A stretch of DNA of 64,000 nt from Acidimicrobiaceae bacterium (GCA_020637295.1 JACJWF010000005.1:124001-188000), one strand, 5' to 3'; counted from the stretch's first letter, positions 10,946 through 19,928 are shown. Numbers and translations are program-made. The notes: generated by a model from the sequence alone, not told the origin.

Positions 10946-12010
10946 TCAGAGCACGGCGTTGATGACGGCCTCGAAGCGATCCCAGCAGGCGGCGATCCAG
11001 GCCGGGTCGTCGTCGGCGAACGCGGCGCGGACCTGGGCGCGGACGGCGGGGCCCTCCGGGCCGAGCGGGTCGCCGTGGCCGTGGAGCCAGGCGTCGGCCC
11101 GCAGCGCCTGCAACACGGTGACGGTGTCCACCGTGCCGTACTCGATGCAGACGGGGGTGATCGCTGCCTGCGGGGCGAGTTGCTGCACGCTGGTCAGCCA
11201 GTCGCCGGCGATGACGGCGGAGACGCTGTCGCCGTCGAGCATCGAGGTGACCTCGCCGAACCAGGTGGCGTTGGCCCGGTCGTACAACGGCAACCCCTTG
11301 CGCTCGCAGCCGATCAGCTCGCCGTGCCCCCACGGGCCCAGGCCGGTGTGCAGGTCGATGACCGCCAGGCGCTCCGCCGCCCCCAGGTGCCCGGCGGACC
11401 ACTCGCGCAGCCACCGGTGGCTCCACGTCGGGCCGGTGCCGCCGTAGAACACGCCGGTGGGGTGGTCGTACTGGCCGCCGCTGACCACCTGCTGCAGCCA
11501 CGGGAAGCCCTTCTCCATGGCCATCCCGACGAGCGCGTTGGTGGTGCGGTCCTGCTCCTCGGCCGTCCATGTGGAGGGGACCACGAGGTCGGCGATGCCG
11601 GCGTACTGCGGGTTCTGCGGCGCAGGCTGCGACCAGTCCGGGAAGTTGCGGTTGAGGTCCACGTTGTCCTCGTTGACCCGCCGCACCCACGACATGCCGA
11701 AGGGGTTGAGGGCGTGGACCATGACCACGCGGACGTGGGCCGGCCGGGTGGCCGTGCAGTGGCGCAGCCAGTGGGTCTGGAGCGCGGAGCCGCAGTAGCC
11801 CTCCACGCCGTGAGTGGCGGAGAACACGGTGACCACGTCGGCGGCATCGGCCGGGCCGAGCTCGGCGACGTCCACGGCGAGCTGCTCGCCCTCCAGCCCG
11901 GTGAGGGGGTGGGGGTAGGTCGTGACGGTGGCGCTGGCGGCCGACGCGGCGGCGAGGAAGTCGGCGCGGGCGGCGGCGTAGGTGGGGCTCAGTGGGGCGA
12001 TGGTGGGCAT
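10946..12010 (-). CDS. DUF2817 family M14-like zinc carboxypeptidase
   Basis: A 354-residue protein matching DUF2817, a branch of the M14/succinylglutamate desuccinylase-like zinc peptidases. The metal-binding core is visible: HGVEGYCGSALQ (His and Glu ligands) and later IDLHTGLGPWG (third His), with VHALNPFGMSWVRR and DNVDLNRNF between them. The ATG at 12010 is four bases beyond the stop of the upstream aminotransferase-like gene, so the two are almost certainly one transcript. There is no signal peptide. The substrate is unknown. Confidence 0.85.
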   Translation of the reverse strand: MPTIAPLSPTYAAARADFLAAASAASATVTTYPHPLTGLEGEQLAVDVAELGPADAADVVTVFSATHGVEGYCGSALQTHWLRHCTATRPAHVRVVMVHALNPFGMSWVRRVNEDNVDLNRNFPDWSQPAPQNPQYAGIADLVVPSTWTAEEQDRTTNALVGMAMEKGFPWLQQVVSGGQYDHPTGVFYGGTGPTWSHRWLREWSAGHLGAAERLAVIDLHTGLGPWGHGELIGCERKGLPLYDRANATWFGEVTSMLDGDSVSAVIAGDWLTSVQQLAPQAAITPVCIEYGTVDTVTVLQALRADAWLHGHGDPLGPEGPAVRAQVRAAFADDDPAWIAACWDRFEAVINAVL

Positions 12011-12014
12011 GGCG

Positions 12015-13289
12015 TCAGTGTGCCGCAACGACGTCGGCCACGAGCGCCAGGAGGGTGTCGATCTCTTCGAGCGTGTTGTAGTGCGTGGGCCCGACCCGCA
12101 CCACGCCGGTGTCGCGGATGCCGAGCGCGTCCACCACCGGCAGGGCGTAGTTGTGGCCGCTCCAGACGTACACGTTGTGGTCGGCCAGGTGGCGGGCCAC
12201 CGCCGTGTTGTCCAGCCCCGGGCGGGTGAACGACACGGTGGGCACGCGGTGGGAGAGGCGCTCGAGGTTGGTGATGCCGCGGATCTCCACCCCGTCGATG
12301 GCGCGCAGCCCGGTGATGAGGCGCTCGCTGAGGGACTCCTCGTACGCCGCCATCGCCCGCATGGCCGAGTGGAGGTCGGCGGTGCGCGCGCTGCACCCGG
12401 CCGGCGCAGCGCCGCGGAACTCGCCACCGAACTCCTGCCCCACCCACTGGAGGTACTCGACGGCGCCGATGCAGCCGGCCTGGCCTTCATGGCTCTGGGT
12501 GCCGGTCTCCCACCGGTTGGGCGAGTCGTTGCCGGCGGCCTCCAGCTTCCACACCGGCAGGGTCTGCAGCAGGTCCTCGCGACCCCACAGCACGCCCTGG
12601 TGCGGGCCGTACCACTTGTAGGCGCTGGACACGAGGAAGTCGCAGCCGAGGGCCTGCACGTCGATGGCGCCGTGGGGTGCGTACTGGACGGCGTCGACAT
12701 AGGTGATGGCGCCGGCGGCCCGCAGGCGGGCGCACATCTCGGCAATCGGGTTGATCGTGCCGAGCAGGTTGCTGGCCATGTTGAGCGCGGCGAAGCGGGT
12801 GCGCTCGGTGATCAGCGCGTCCAGCTGGGCCAGGTCGAACTCGTAGGTGTGCGGGTCGAACGGCAGGGTCTTCACCACCATGCCCCGCTCCGCCGCCATC
12901 AGCCGCCACGGCGTGTTGTTGCCGTCGTGTTCCATGGCGGTGACGATCATCTCGTCGCCGGGCTGGAACCGGGTGCCGAGCGAGCGGGTCATCTGGAACG
13001 TCAGGCTGGTCATGTTCGGCCCGAAGACGATCTCGCGCTCCGAGTTGGCGTGGTACAGGTCGGCCATCGCCAGGTGCGCCTGGTGCACCAGTTCGGTGGC
13101 GTCGATGGTGGTGCGGAAGTGGCCGCCCATGTTGGCGTTGGTGCGCACCAGGCAGTCCACCATGCGGTCGATCACCGGCTGGGGCACCTGGGTGCCGGCC
13201 GGGTTGTCCAGGTAGACCCGCGGCCGGCCGTCGTCGGCGAGGGCGAGGGCGGGAAACTGGGCGCGGATGCGGGTGAGGTCGAGCGTCAC
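12015..13289 (-). CDS. Cysteine desulfurase-like PLP enzyme (class V aminotransferase)
   Basis: A 424-residue fold-type I PLP enzyme. It starts at a GTG giving MTLDLTRIRAQFPAL, a normal family N-terminus; the open frame upstream is Thr/Pro-rich and belongs to the antisense of the neighbouring gene. YLDNPAGTQVP opens the domain, EHDGNNTPW and VDAVQYAPHG are cofactor-site segments, and the Schiff-base lysine is in SAYKWYGPHQG. The layout resembles the subfamily typified by Vibrio VC1184 rather than IscS or SufS, and no SUF genes are nearby. It is coupled to the DUF2817 gene downstream, so a role in breaking down a small amino-acid derivative is as likely as sulfur transfer. Confidence 0.85.
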   Translation of the reverse strand: MTLDLTRIRAQFPALALADDGRPRVYLDNPAGTQVPQPVIDRMVDCLVRTNANMGGHFRTTIDATELVHQAHLAMADLYHANSEREIVFGPNMTSLTFQMTRSLGTRFQPGDEMIVTAMEHDGNNTPWRLMAAERGMVVKTLPFDPHTYEFDLAQLDALITERTRFAALNMASNLLGTINPIAEMCARLRAAGAITYVDAVQYAPHGAIDVQALGCDFLVSSAYKWYGPHQGVLWGREDLLQTLPVWKLEAAGNDSPNRWETGTQSHEGQAGCIGAVEYLQWVGQEFGGEFRGAAPAGCSARTADLHSAMRAMAAYEESLSERLITGLRAIDGVEIRGITNLERLSHRVPTVSFTRPGLDNTAVARHLADHNVYVWSGHNYALPVVDALGIRDTGVVRVGPTHYNTLEEIDTLLALVADVVAAH

Positions 13290-13323
13290 GCCTGCCGACG
13301 CTACCGGTGGCGACGGTGCCGGG

Positions 13324-13983
13324 TCAGTAGTCGGAGGTGTCGGTGCTGGTGTCCATCGAGCTGGTGTCGGTGTAGCTCGTGTCGGCGACGCTGGTGTCCG
13401 TGTAGCTGGCGTCGGCGTAGCCGCCGTCGGCAACCGGGGTCTCGTAGCTGCTGGTGTCCGTGTAGCCGGCGTCGTACCCTGCGTCGGTGCTGGCGTCCGA
13501 GTACCCGCCGTCGTAGCCGGTGGTGTCGTGGGCGTAGGCGTCGTCGGTGTACCCGTCGTTGTAGCCGTCCGTGGTCTCGTAGCTGGTGATCGTGGTGGTC
13601 TCGTTCGACTGCCACACGTCGTTGGAGTCCTGCCAGTGACCGTCGGCGACGCCCTGGGTTTCGATGGACGCCTGGTTCAGCTCGTACGCCGCCATGTCGT
13701 CGCCGGCGAGGTAGGCGTCTACACCGGCCTGGTACAGGTCGTTGGCCACGTCCGACGTCGCGTTGTAGGCGTCCATGCTGGCCTCGCTGGCCTCGGCCAC
13801 CGCGCTCCAGTCCGTGGAGTCGTAGCTGGTGGATCCGGTCTCCTCCACGGGCACCCCGGGGTCGAACGCCGGGGTCTCGGCCCCGGGATCGCCGACCGAG
13901 GTGACCTCGTAGCTCTCGCTGTAGCCGGTGTCGTACGACGTGACGTCGGTGATCTCGGCGCTGCTGTCACTGGTGTCGCTCAT
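13324..13983 (-). CDS. Acidic Ser/Thr/Asp/Tyr-rich low-complexity protein A
   Basis: A 219-residue protein with no recognised family. The N-terminus (about 1-55) and the tail (about 135-219) consist almost only of D, S, T, Y, G and A, with DTS/YTD/GY repeats. Between them is an ordered core (about 56-130) shared with the gene at 14958: YDSTDW, ASEA, DLYQAGVDAYLAGD, MAAY, then a Trp-rich DSN.VW.SNE. Both paralogues begin MSD and end SDY. It has no signal peptide or membrane segment. It lies 38 bp downstream of the DUF2510 gene in the same orientation and is probably its operon partner. The tail would suit phosphorylation by the receptor kinase at 24462, but that is speculation. Confidence 0.75.
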   Translation of the reverse strand: MSDTSDSSAEITDVTSYDTGYSESYEVTSVGDPGAETPAFDPGVPVEETGSTSYDSTDWSAVAEASEASMDAYNATSDVANDLYQAGVDAYLAGDDMAAYELNQASIETQGVADGHWQDSNDVWQSNETTTITSYETTDGYNDGYTDDAYAHDTTGYDGGYSDASTDAGYDAGYTDTSSYETPVADGGYADASYTDTSVADTSYTDTSSMDTSTDTSDY

Positions 13984-14021
13984 GGTGAGTCCTTGGTGTT
14001 TCCCGTCGTGTGACGTGGTGG

Positions 14022-14852
14022 TCAGGTGGCCTTGGCGGCCATGTAGTGGCGGACTGCCCCGAAGGCGACGCCGATCGCGGCGATGGCCCCGATCCAGGCC
14101 CCGTAGGCGACGCCGGCGGTGAAGACGCCGGCGCCGAAGTTGGCGGTGCCCCACGACTCGATGTCGCTCCCGGCGCTGTTGAGGTGGAACACCTCGGCGA
14201 CCACGAGGACGCCGAACAGGGCGGCCGCCCCCACGGCGATCTGCGCGCCGTTGCTGATCGGCTTGCCCTGGCGCAGCGCCAGCGCGACGCCGATCGCCAC
14301 CAGCAGCAGCGGGCCGAGGATGAGCATGTCGGTGTTGCCGTCGTTCGCCTGGCCCTGGTAGGCGGCGGTCAGTGCGGCGCTGTCCGTGTCCGCGCCGAGG
14401 ATCAGCCAGGCACCGTCGCCGGACCATGCGTTGCTGCTGTCCTCCTGGTGCACGGCGGCGCCGGTCTGCTGGTTGAACCCGTTCACCTCCACGGTGCCCC
14501 ACGGCAGGAACGTGGCGATGACGAACAGCGCGGCTGCGGCCAGCATGATGGCGAAGCCGTCGAACTTCTTGAGGTCCTCCAGCAGCCCCTGGGCAGTCAG
14601 CGGCGTTGCTGCGGCGGGAGTGCCGGCGCTCGCCATGCCGGGCACGCCGGGCATGCCCGGCATCCCAGGTGCAGGGGGCGCGCCGGGTGCGGGCGGGGCG
14701 CCGGCCTGCGGGGCGTACTGGACGGGCTGCACGGGCGCCGGAGCGCCCTGGTTGGTGTGTTCGGTCCAGCGGGTGCCGTCCCAGTAGCGGAACGGTGCCT
14801 GGCTGGACGGGTCCGGGTACCAGCCCGGCGGCGGGGTGTTCGGGGCGTTCAC
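14022..14852 (-). CDS. DUF2510 domain membrane protein
   Basis: A 276-residue protein that opens with a complete DUF2510 domain: PPGWYPDPSSQAPFRYWDGTRWTEH (Trp-rich, about residues 8-35). A Pro/Ala/Gly/Met-rich linker follows (about 36-80), then four or five membrane segments, for example AIMLAAAALFVIATFL, LLVAIGVALAL and IAVGAAALFGVLVVA, with short loops. DUF2510 proteins are common actinobacterial membrane proteins of unknown function. The promoter element P3 lies only 20 bp upstream of the ATG, and the acidic protein A gene follows. Confidence 0.85.
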   Translation of the reverse strand: MNAPNTPPPGWYPDPSSQAPFRYWDGTRWTEHTNQGAPAPVQPVQYAPQAGAPPAPGAPPAPGMPGMPGVPGMASAGTPAAATPLTAQGLLEDLKKFDGFAIMLAAAALFVIATFLPWGTVEVNGFNQQTGAAVHQEDSSNAWSGDGAWLILGADTDSAALTAAYQGQANDGNTDMLILGPLLLVAIGVALALRQGKPISNGAQIAVGAAALFGVLVVAEVFHLNSAGSDIESWGTANFGAGVFTAGVAYGAWIGAIAAIGVAFGAVRHYMAAKAT

Positions 14853-14872
14853 GGGTTGCGCCTTTCAAGCGT

Positions 14873-14900
14873 CTCAACGGTCAAGGATGGAGAAAGTTCC
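14873..14900 (-). promoter_or_regulatory. Putative ECF-type promoter P3 of DUF2510-acidic A operon
   Basis: On the minus strand a -35-like GGAACTTTC is followed, 13 bases on, by GTTGAG. The GGAAC...GTT arrangement is typical of ECF-sigma promoters. It resembles P1 (15575-15602) and P2 (19961-19988) in the -35 element and spacing, but the -10 element differs. Confidence 0.4.
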
Positions 14901-14957
14901 TACAGATTGGCAGATGCGGCACGGCGTCGGTGCCGTGCCGCATCTCCAGGGTGTCGA

Positions 14958-15518
14958 TCAGTAGTCGGAGAGATCCGAGCTGGTGTCGTAGCTGGTGTCG
15001 AACGAGCTGCTGGTGTCGAAGGAGCTGCTGGTGTCGAACGAGCCCGTGTCCCACGAGCCGGCGTCGTAGCTGCTGGTGTCGAACGAGCCGGTGTCCCACG
15101 AGCCGGCGTCGGCCGTGTCGTAGGTGCTCACGGTCGTCCACTCGTTGGACTCCCAGACGCTGTTGGAGTCGTCCCACGCCTGGTCGGCATAGCCGTCCAT
15201 CTCGATCGACATCGAGTTGAGGTCGTAGGCGGCCATCTCGTCGCCCGCCAGGTAGGCGTCCACGCCGGCCTGGTAGAGGTCCCACGAGGTGTCGGACAGG
15301 GTGTTGTAGTCCTCCATGTAGGCCTCGCTGGCGTCGGCCACGACGCCCCAGTCGGTGCTGTCGTAGGTGTAGGAGTCGGTCTCGACGACGTCGAAGCCGG
15401 GCTCGAAGGCGGGGGCCTCGGTGTACGGGTCGTGGACGGTGGTGACTTCGTAGGTGTCGAAGCTGGTGTCGATGGTGGTGGTGTCGGTGTCGTAGCTGTA
15501 GTCGGTGTAGTCGCTCAT
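14958..15518 (-). CDS. Acidic Ser/Thr/Asp/Tyr-rich low-complexity protein B
   Basis: A 186-residue paralogue of the protein at 13324. The core (about 52-125) shares YDSTDW, ADASEA, DLYQAGVDAYLAGDEMAAY and DSNSVWESNEWTT with it. The tail is a repeat of DAGSWDTGSFDTSS and SFDTSS units ending SDLSDY. It is strongly acidic with almost no Lys or Arg, and is presumably disordered outside the core. It has no export signal. It is expressed from its own promoter, with element P1 57 bp upstream of the ATG, and is divergent from the GrpE-like/dynamin operon. Mycobacterial iniBAC also pairs two dynamins with a low-complexity protein (IniB), but no IniB sequence similarity is visible here. Confidence 0.75.
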   Translation of the reverse strand: MSDYTDYSYDTDTTTIDTSFDTYEVTTVHDPYTEAPAFEPGFDVVETDSYTYDSTDWGVVADASEAYMEDYNTLSDTSWDLYQAGVDAYLAGDEMAAYDLNSMSIEMDGYADQAWDDSNSVWESNEWTTVSTYDTADAGSWDTGSFDTSSYDAGSWDTGSFDTSSSFDTSSSFDTSYDTSSDLSDY

Positions 15519-15574
15519 GGTCCTGGGTCCTCCTGGTGTGCCCGCTGTGCGGGTGTTGCGGTGTTGTGCTCCGA

Positions 15575-15602
15575 CCGATGCACGCCGGCGCGGGGAAGTT
15601 CC
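15575..15602 (-). promoter_or_regulatory. Putative ECF-type promoter P1 of acidic protein B
   Basis: The minus strand reads GGAACTTCC, 13 bases, then CATCGG. This is the same two elements at the same spacing as P2 upstream of the C39-like gene at 20039. The element sits in the 151 bp divergent region between acidic protein B and the GrpE-like gene. Confidence 0.5.
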
Positions 15603-15669
15603 GCGGGTTCCGAAATTTCTTCGGCGGCCGCCGGACTACTGTGATCGGACCGACTGACCAGGGGGTCCG

Positions 15670-16389
15670 ATGGCAACCATTCGCCCAGCCGTTCGAGCCG
15701 CAGGCGCCGCCGCGCTCGGCATCCTGCTGCTGGCTCCGGCGCCCGCGCACGCAGGCTCGGAGACCTTCGACCAGTGCGTGGCCCGAAAGGTCGGCGCCGG
15801 CGTGGAGCGGGCGGTCGCCGTCACCCAGTGCATGCAGAGCACCGCGTCGACGGTCGCCCAGAACAACCCGATCACCCCCACCGCGTCCGGTTCCGACGAC
15901 GGCGGAACGTCCGTGGGTGCGCTGCTGGCCGCAGCGGCCGCAGGTCTGGTGGTGGGCGCCCTCGGCATGAAGCTGCTGAAGGGCAACGCGCCGGCAGCGG
16001 CGACGCCCGCGCCGGCAGCCATGCCGCCCGCGGGTGCGCCGATGATGGCCCCCGCCGCGCCGCCGATGATGGCGCCCGCGCCCGCTGCCGCGTCGGCCCC
16101 GGACGGGCGCGCCGACACGCTGATCGCCGCGCTCATCGACCTCGGCGACCGGGTCAACAGCGCGGCCTTGCGCGCCGAGATCAGCGCCGCGCTGGCCCGT
16201 GCGGGGGTGCAGGTGCTGGACCCGCCGCCCGGCACACCGTTCGACGCCCAGCGCATGCGCGGCGTCGGCAGCACGCCGGCCACCGACCCGTCGACCGTCG
16301 GCACCGTCGCGGCCACGGACCGGGTGGGCTACGCCTCCGCCACGGCACTGCTCCGACTCCCCGACGTCATCGTGCACGTCGCCTCCTGA
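15670..16389 (+). CDS. Membrane-anchored protein with GrpE-like C-terminal domain
   Basis: A 239-residue protein with a probable signal peptide (1-28, ending AHA) and a short external segment with two cysteines (C36, C54). One membrane span (about 82-100) is followed by KLLKG, which suggests the C-terminus is cytoplasmic. A Pro/Ala/Met-rich linker (105-145) leads to a domain (146-239) that follows the order of the GrpE beta-domain: a helix pair, GV.VLDPPPGTPFD, a basic/Gly stretch, DPSTVGTVAATDRVGY and a final LLRLPDVIVHVA strand. GrpE normally exchanges nucleotide on Hsp70. Here the candidate partner is the Hsp70-like protein at 21215. The GrpE link is a motif-level reading, not a search result. 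The gene is 6 bp upstream of the first dynamin. Confidence 0.6.
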   Translation: MATIRPAVRAAGAAALGILLLAPAPAHAGSETFDQCVARKVGAGVERAVAVTQCMQSTASTVAQNNPITPTASGSDDGGTSVGALLAAAAAGLVVGALGMKLLKGNAPAAATPAPAAMPPAGAPMMAPAAPPMMAPAPAAASAPDGRADTLIAALIDLGDRVNSAALRAEISAALARAGVQVLDPPPGTPFDAQRMRGVGSTPATDPSTVGTVAATDRVGYASATALLRLPDVIVHVAS

Positions 16390-16395
16390 GCGCCG

Positions 16396-17901
16396 ATGGC
16401 TGTCCCCCCGCCTCCGCCGCCCCTGTCCGCCCGCCTGCGCCAGTTGTGCGACGACCTCATCGACCACCTCGTGCCCGGGCCGGCCATGGCGATGGCCGAG
16501 CAGATCCGCGCCAAGCTGGCAGCGCCGCTCACCATCACGGTCGCCGGCGGCGTCAGTTCCGGCAAGAGCACGCTGGTCAACGCGCTGCTCGGCCAGCGGA
16601 TCGCCGCGGTGGACGCCGGCGAGTGCACCCGCGTGGTCAGCGAGTTCCGCTACGGCACGCACGAGCGGGTGGAGGTCGTGGGCGTGGACGGTGGGGTCAC
16701 CACCCTGCCGCTCAACCGGGGCCGGATGCCCGATCATCTCGGCATGCCGGTGGAGCGTGTGCGGCACGTGGTGGTCCACCTCTCCAACGCCCTCCTCAAC
16801 CACATCTCGGTCGTGGACACGCCGGGGCTGAACACGGTCACCGAGGTCAACGAGGAGGCCACCGCGAACTTCCTCGGCGTCAGCGGGCGGGAGGGCGAGC
16901 AGACTGCGGACGCCGTCAGCAAGGCCGACGCGCTGGTGTTCCTCCTGCCCCTGCTGCGCCAGGCCGACGCCGCAGTGCTGCGCGGGTTCGCCAAGCTGTT
17001 CGGCGACTCCTCGCTGTCGGCTGCCAACGCCATCGCCGTGCTCAGCAAGGTGGACCGGCTGGCCAAGGGCGAGGACCCTCTGGCCGCAGCGGCGCCGATC
17101 GCCGACCGCATCGCCGGGGAGTTGCGCGGCGTCGTCAGCGCGGTGCTGCCCGTGGTGGGCCTGCTGGCGGAGAGCGCCGAAGCCGCCGTGTTCACCGAGG
17201 CCGATGCGCGTGCGCTCGCCGCCGTCGCCGCCGTGGACGACCCGCTGGACCGGGAGGACATGCTGCTGACCGCGGACGACTTCCTCACGTTCGACCTACT
17301 GGATCTCGACGAGCCGGCCCGGCGCCGCCTGCTGTCGCTCCTGGACCTCTACGGCCTGCGTGTCGCCGTGGCCGCGGCGGATCAGGGGGCCCACACCGCC
17401 TCGGACTTCCTGCGCGTGTTCGGCGAGGCCAGCGGGTTCCGCGCGCTGCGAGACGTGATCGTCCGCCGCTTCGCCGGCCAGTCCGAGGCGTTCAAGGCGC
17501 ATGCCGCGCTCAACGACCTGCGGCGCGCGTCCTACCTGCGCAACGACCCGGACAACGTCCGTGCCCTGCGTGCCCTGCGGTCCCCGCTGGAGAAGCTGGA
17601 GTTCGACCCTGCCTTCGTGCGGTTGCGGCTGCTGGAGGTCGCCCAGGCCGTCAGCCGCGGTGACCTCCGCCTGCCCGACGAGTTGATGGGCGATGTGTTG
17701 GCGTTGGCCGACGCCGGCGACCCGCGCTCGGTGGTGGGTTCGTCGGCGTTCGCCGGCCGCGACGCTGCCGCCGCCGGAGCGGCGCGCTGGTCGGCGTGGG
17801 GCAACGACTCGCGGCGCAGCCCGAACGAGTCGCGGATGGCGCGGATGGTGAAGGAGGCCTTCGAGTCGATGTGGCTGGAGTTCGAAAGGGGGGCCAGATG
17901 A
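16396..17901 (+). CDS. Dynamin-like GTPase, IniC-like size
   Basis: A 501-residue dynamin-family GTPase. G1 is GGVSSGKSTLVNALLG (about 52-67), G2 lies in the CTRVVSEF region, G3 is DTPGLN (about 139-144) and G4 is LSKVDRL (about 215). The C-terminal half is helical without an obvious membrane-inserting paddle. Mycobacterial IniC has a similar length (about 490 residues) and is encoded with IniA. The stop codon overlaps the start of the second dynamin by four bases (ATGA), which implies translational coupling and probably a hetero-oligomer. The expected role is GTP-driven membrane remodelling or repair on the inner leaflet. Confidence 0.88.
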   Translation: MAVPPPPPPLSARLRQLCDDLIDHLVPGPAMAMAEQIRAKLAAPLTITVAGGVSSGKSTLVNALLGQRIAAVDAGECTRVVSEFRYGTHERVEVVGVDGGVTTLPLNRGRMPDHLGMPVERVRHVVVHLSNALLNHISVVDTPGLNTVTEVNEEATANFLGVSGREGEQTADAVSKADALVFLLPLLRQADAAVLRGFAKLFGDSSLSAANAIAVLSKVDRLAKGEDPLAAAAPIADRIAGELRGVVSAVLPVVGLLAESAEAAVFTEADARALAAVAAVDDPLDREDMLLTADDFLTFDLLDLDEPARRRLLSLLDLYGLRVAVAAADQGAHTASDFLRVFGEASGFRALRDVIVRRFAGQSEAFKAHAALNDLRRASYLRNDPDNVRALRALRSPLEKLEFDPAFVRLRLLEVAQAVSRGDLRLPDELMGDVLALADAGDPRSVVGSSAFAGRDAAAAGAARWSAWGNDSRRSPNESRMARMVKEAFESMWLEFERGAR

Positions 17902-19928
17902 GTGACGACCCGGACAGCCCGGCACCGGACATGACGGCGGCGGACATGACGGCGGCGGGCGATGACGGCGCTCGGCGAGCCAGCCGCGACCCGTTGGCCA
18001 CCCAGGTGTCCCGGCTGGCCAACAAGGTGCACGCCGCCGTGCGCGACTGGGAGCGCCCCGACCTGGCGGAGCGGGTCACCGCCGAGGCCGAGCAGTGGAC
18101 CCGCCAGCAGCTCGTGGTGGTCGCCTGCGGCGACATCAAGCGCGGCAAGAGCTCGCTGCTGAACGCCGTGCTGGACCAGCCAGGCCTGCTGCCGGTGGAC
18201 GCCGACGTCGCCACCAGCGTGCACCTCGTCGTCCGCCACGCCGACGAGTTCGACATCGTGGTCACCCGCCTCGACGACAACGGCGAGCCCAGCCAGGAGC
18301 ACGTCACCCGCGACGACCTCGTCGACGTCGCGTCCATGCGCGGCGATGCATCCCGGCGCGAGGGCGTGATGTCGGTGGAGATCGGGGTGGACAACCCACT
18401 GCTCGCCCGCGGCATCGTGCTGATCGACACCCCGGGTGTCGGCGGCATGTCGCGTGGCCACCGCGACCTCGCGTTGGCCGCGCTGGGCCAGGCCGACGCC
18501 CTGCTGTTCACCGTGTCGGCGGAGGAGCCCGTGGCCCGCTCCGAGCTGGAGTTCCTGGTGGAGGCCAGCGAGCGCACGGAGCACATCGTGATGGTGGTCA
18601 CCAAGGCGGACACCAACTCCGAAGCCGCCAACGGCGAGATGATCGCCGAGCACCGGGCCAAGATCCGCACGTTCGCCGAGACCCAGCAGCGCCGGGCCGA
18701 CGAGGGCGAGACCGACGCCGACGTGTCCATGCGCCTGCGCCGGGTGCTGGACGCGCCGTTCGTGCTCACCAGCAGCTTCCTGGCCGAGCAGGCGCGGGCA
18801 CGGGCCGAGGCCGGCCGCGCCGAGCAGGCCGAGCGCCTGCTGGCCCGCAGCGGCATCGGCGACCTGCGCACCCTGCTGGACCGCAGCGCGGACAACCGCG
18901 AGATGATCCGGGTGGCCAACCTCGTCGCCCTGCTCCGCGTGCTGCTCGGCGACGTGGAGCGCGAGACGCAGGCCCGCCAGCGCGCTGCCTCGGGCGACAA
19001 CCAGGTGGCCGAGGACCTCGCTGCCCGGCAGCGGTCGCTGGAGGAGTTCGGCTCCAAGCAAGCCCGCTGGCGCGGCACGCTGGGCAACAGCATCGTGCGC
19101 CTGCAGACCGGTGCGTCCCGGCTGGTCACCAAGGAGCTCAACCGGGTGCGGGAGCGGTACCGCGAGATCATCGACGCCAGCGAGGACAGCGAAGCCTTGA
19201 TGGCCGCGTTGCCGGCCGAGTTGGAGCGCTCGTTGCACGGGGCGTGGAACGAGATGGTGAAGGCGATCAACGACGACTTCCAGTCCACGCTGGGCACCCT
19301 GCTGGCCGACCTCGGCGCCGAGGGGATGGATGTCGTCCTCGGCGAGATGGAGATGCCGGAGGAGCTTCGCCAGCTCTCCGGTGCCCGGTCCAACGCCCGG
19401 CCGGACTCCTTCCTCGACGACGGCCTGCCGACGGCCATGCAGACGTACACGTTCGCCAACATCGCCAACTCGGCGGCCGGCGCGCTGGGGCTGGCCACCG
19501 GCGGGCTGGGGCTGGTGGCCTACGGCATCGGCGCCGCCGTCGCCATCCCGATCGGCAAGATGCGCAAGAAGTCCCGCGAGAAGCAGCGCCTGAAGATGGA
19601 GCTGCACCGCTACGTCGGCGACCTGCTGTTCGGCCAGGAGGGCGTGTCGCGGGAGTTCAGCACGGAGCTCTCGCTGCGCATCCTCGACCTGCGCGAGCAG
19701 GTGGAGTTGTTCGTCGAGCAGCGCCTCGCGGAGCGCCGCAAGCAGCTGGAGCGCGAGCATCGCGAAGCACAGGGTCTGTTGCGGTCGGAGATGGGCAAGC
19801 GCCAGGAGGTGCAGCGCACCTGCGCCGCCCGGATGAAGGACATCGAGAAGCTGCGCGGCGAGATCGAGCCACTGCAGCAGGCCGTCGACCAGCGACTCAC
19901 CGGTGGGGCCGCCGCCGGGGGCACCTGA
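17898..19928 (+). CDS. Dynamin-like GTPase with membrane paddle, IniA-like
   Basis: A 676-residue dynamin-like protein starting at the ATG that overlaps the previous stop. It shows G1 GDIKRGKSSLLNAVLD (about 80-95), G3 DTPGVGGMS (about 177), G4 VTKADTN (about 236), a long helical stalk and a hydrophobic hairpin (SAAGALGLATGGLGLVAYG and following, about 524-553) bordered by KMRKKSREK. This hairpin corresponds in position to the lipid-binding paddle of bacterial dynamins. A coiled coil covers about 590-660. Length and order match mycobacterial IniA (about 640 residues), which tubulates and fissions membranes and is induced by cell-wall drugs. That behaviour is known for the family and is inferred here. 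Confidence 0.88.
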   Translation: MSDDPDSPAPDMTAADMTAAGDDGARRASRDPLATQVSRLANKVHAAVRDWERPDLAERVTAEAEQWTRQQLVVVACGDIKRGKSSLLNAVLDQPGLLPVDADVATSVHLVVRHADEFDIVVTRLDDNGEPSQEHVTRDDLVDVASMRGDASRREGVMSVEIGVDNPLLARGIVLIDTPGVGGMSRGHRDLALAALGQADALLFTVSAEEPVARSELEFLVEASERTEHIVMVVTKADTNSEAANGEMIAEHRAKIRTFAETQQRRADEGETDADVSMRLRRVLDAPFVLTSSFLAEQARARAEAGRAEQAERLLARSGIGDLRTLLDRSADNREMIRVANLVALLRVLLGDVERETQARQRAASGDNQVAEDLAARQRSLEEFGSKQARWRGTLGNSIVRLQTGASRLVTKELNRVRERYREIIDASEDSEALMAALPAELERSLHGAWNEMVKAINDDFQSTLGTLLADLGAEGMDVVLGEMEMPEELRQLSGARSNARPDSFLDDGLPTAMQTYTFANIANSAAGALGLATGGLGLVAYGIGAAVAIPIGKMRKKSREKQRLKMELHRYVGDLLFGQEGVSREFSTELSLRILDLREQVELFVEQRLAERRKQLEREHREAQGLLRSEMGKRQEVQRTCAARMKDIEKLRGEIEPLQQAVDQRLTGGAAAGGT

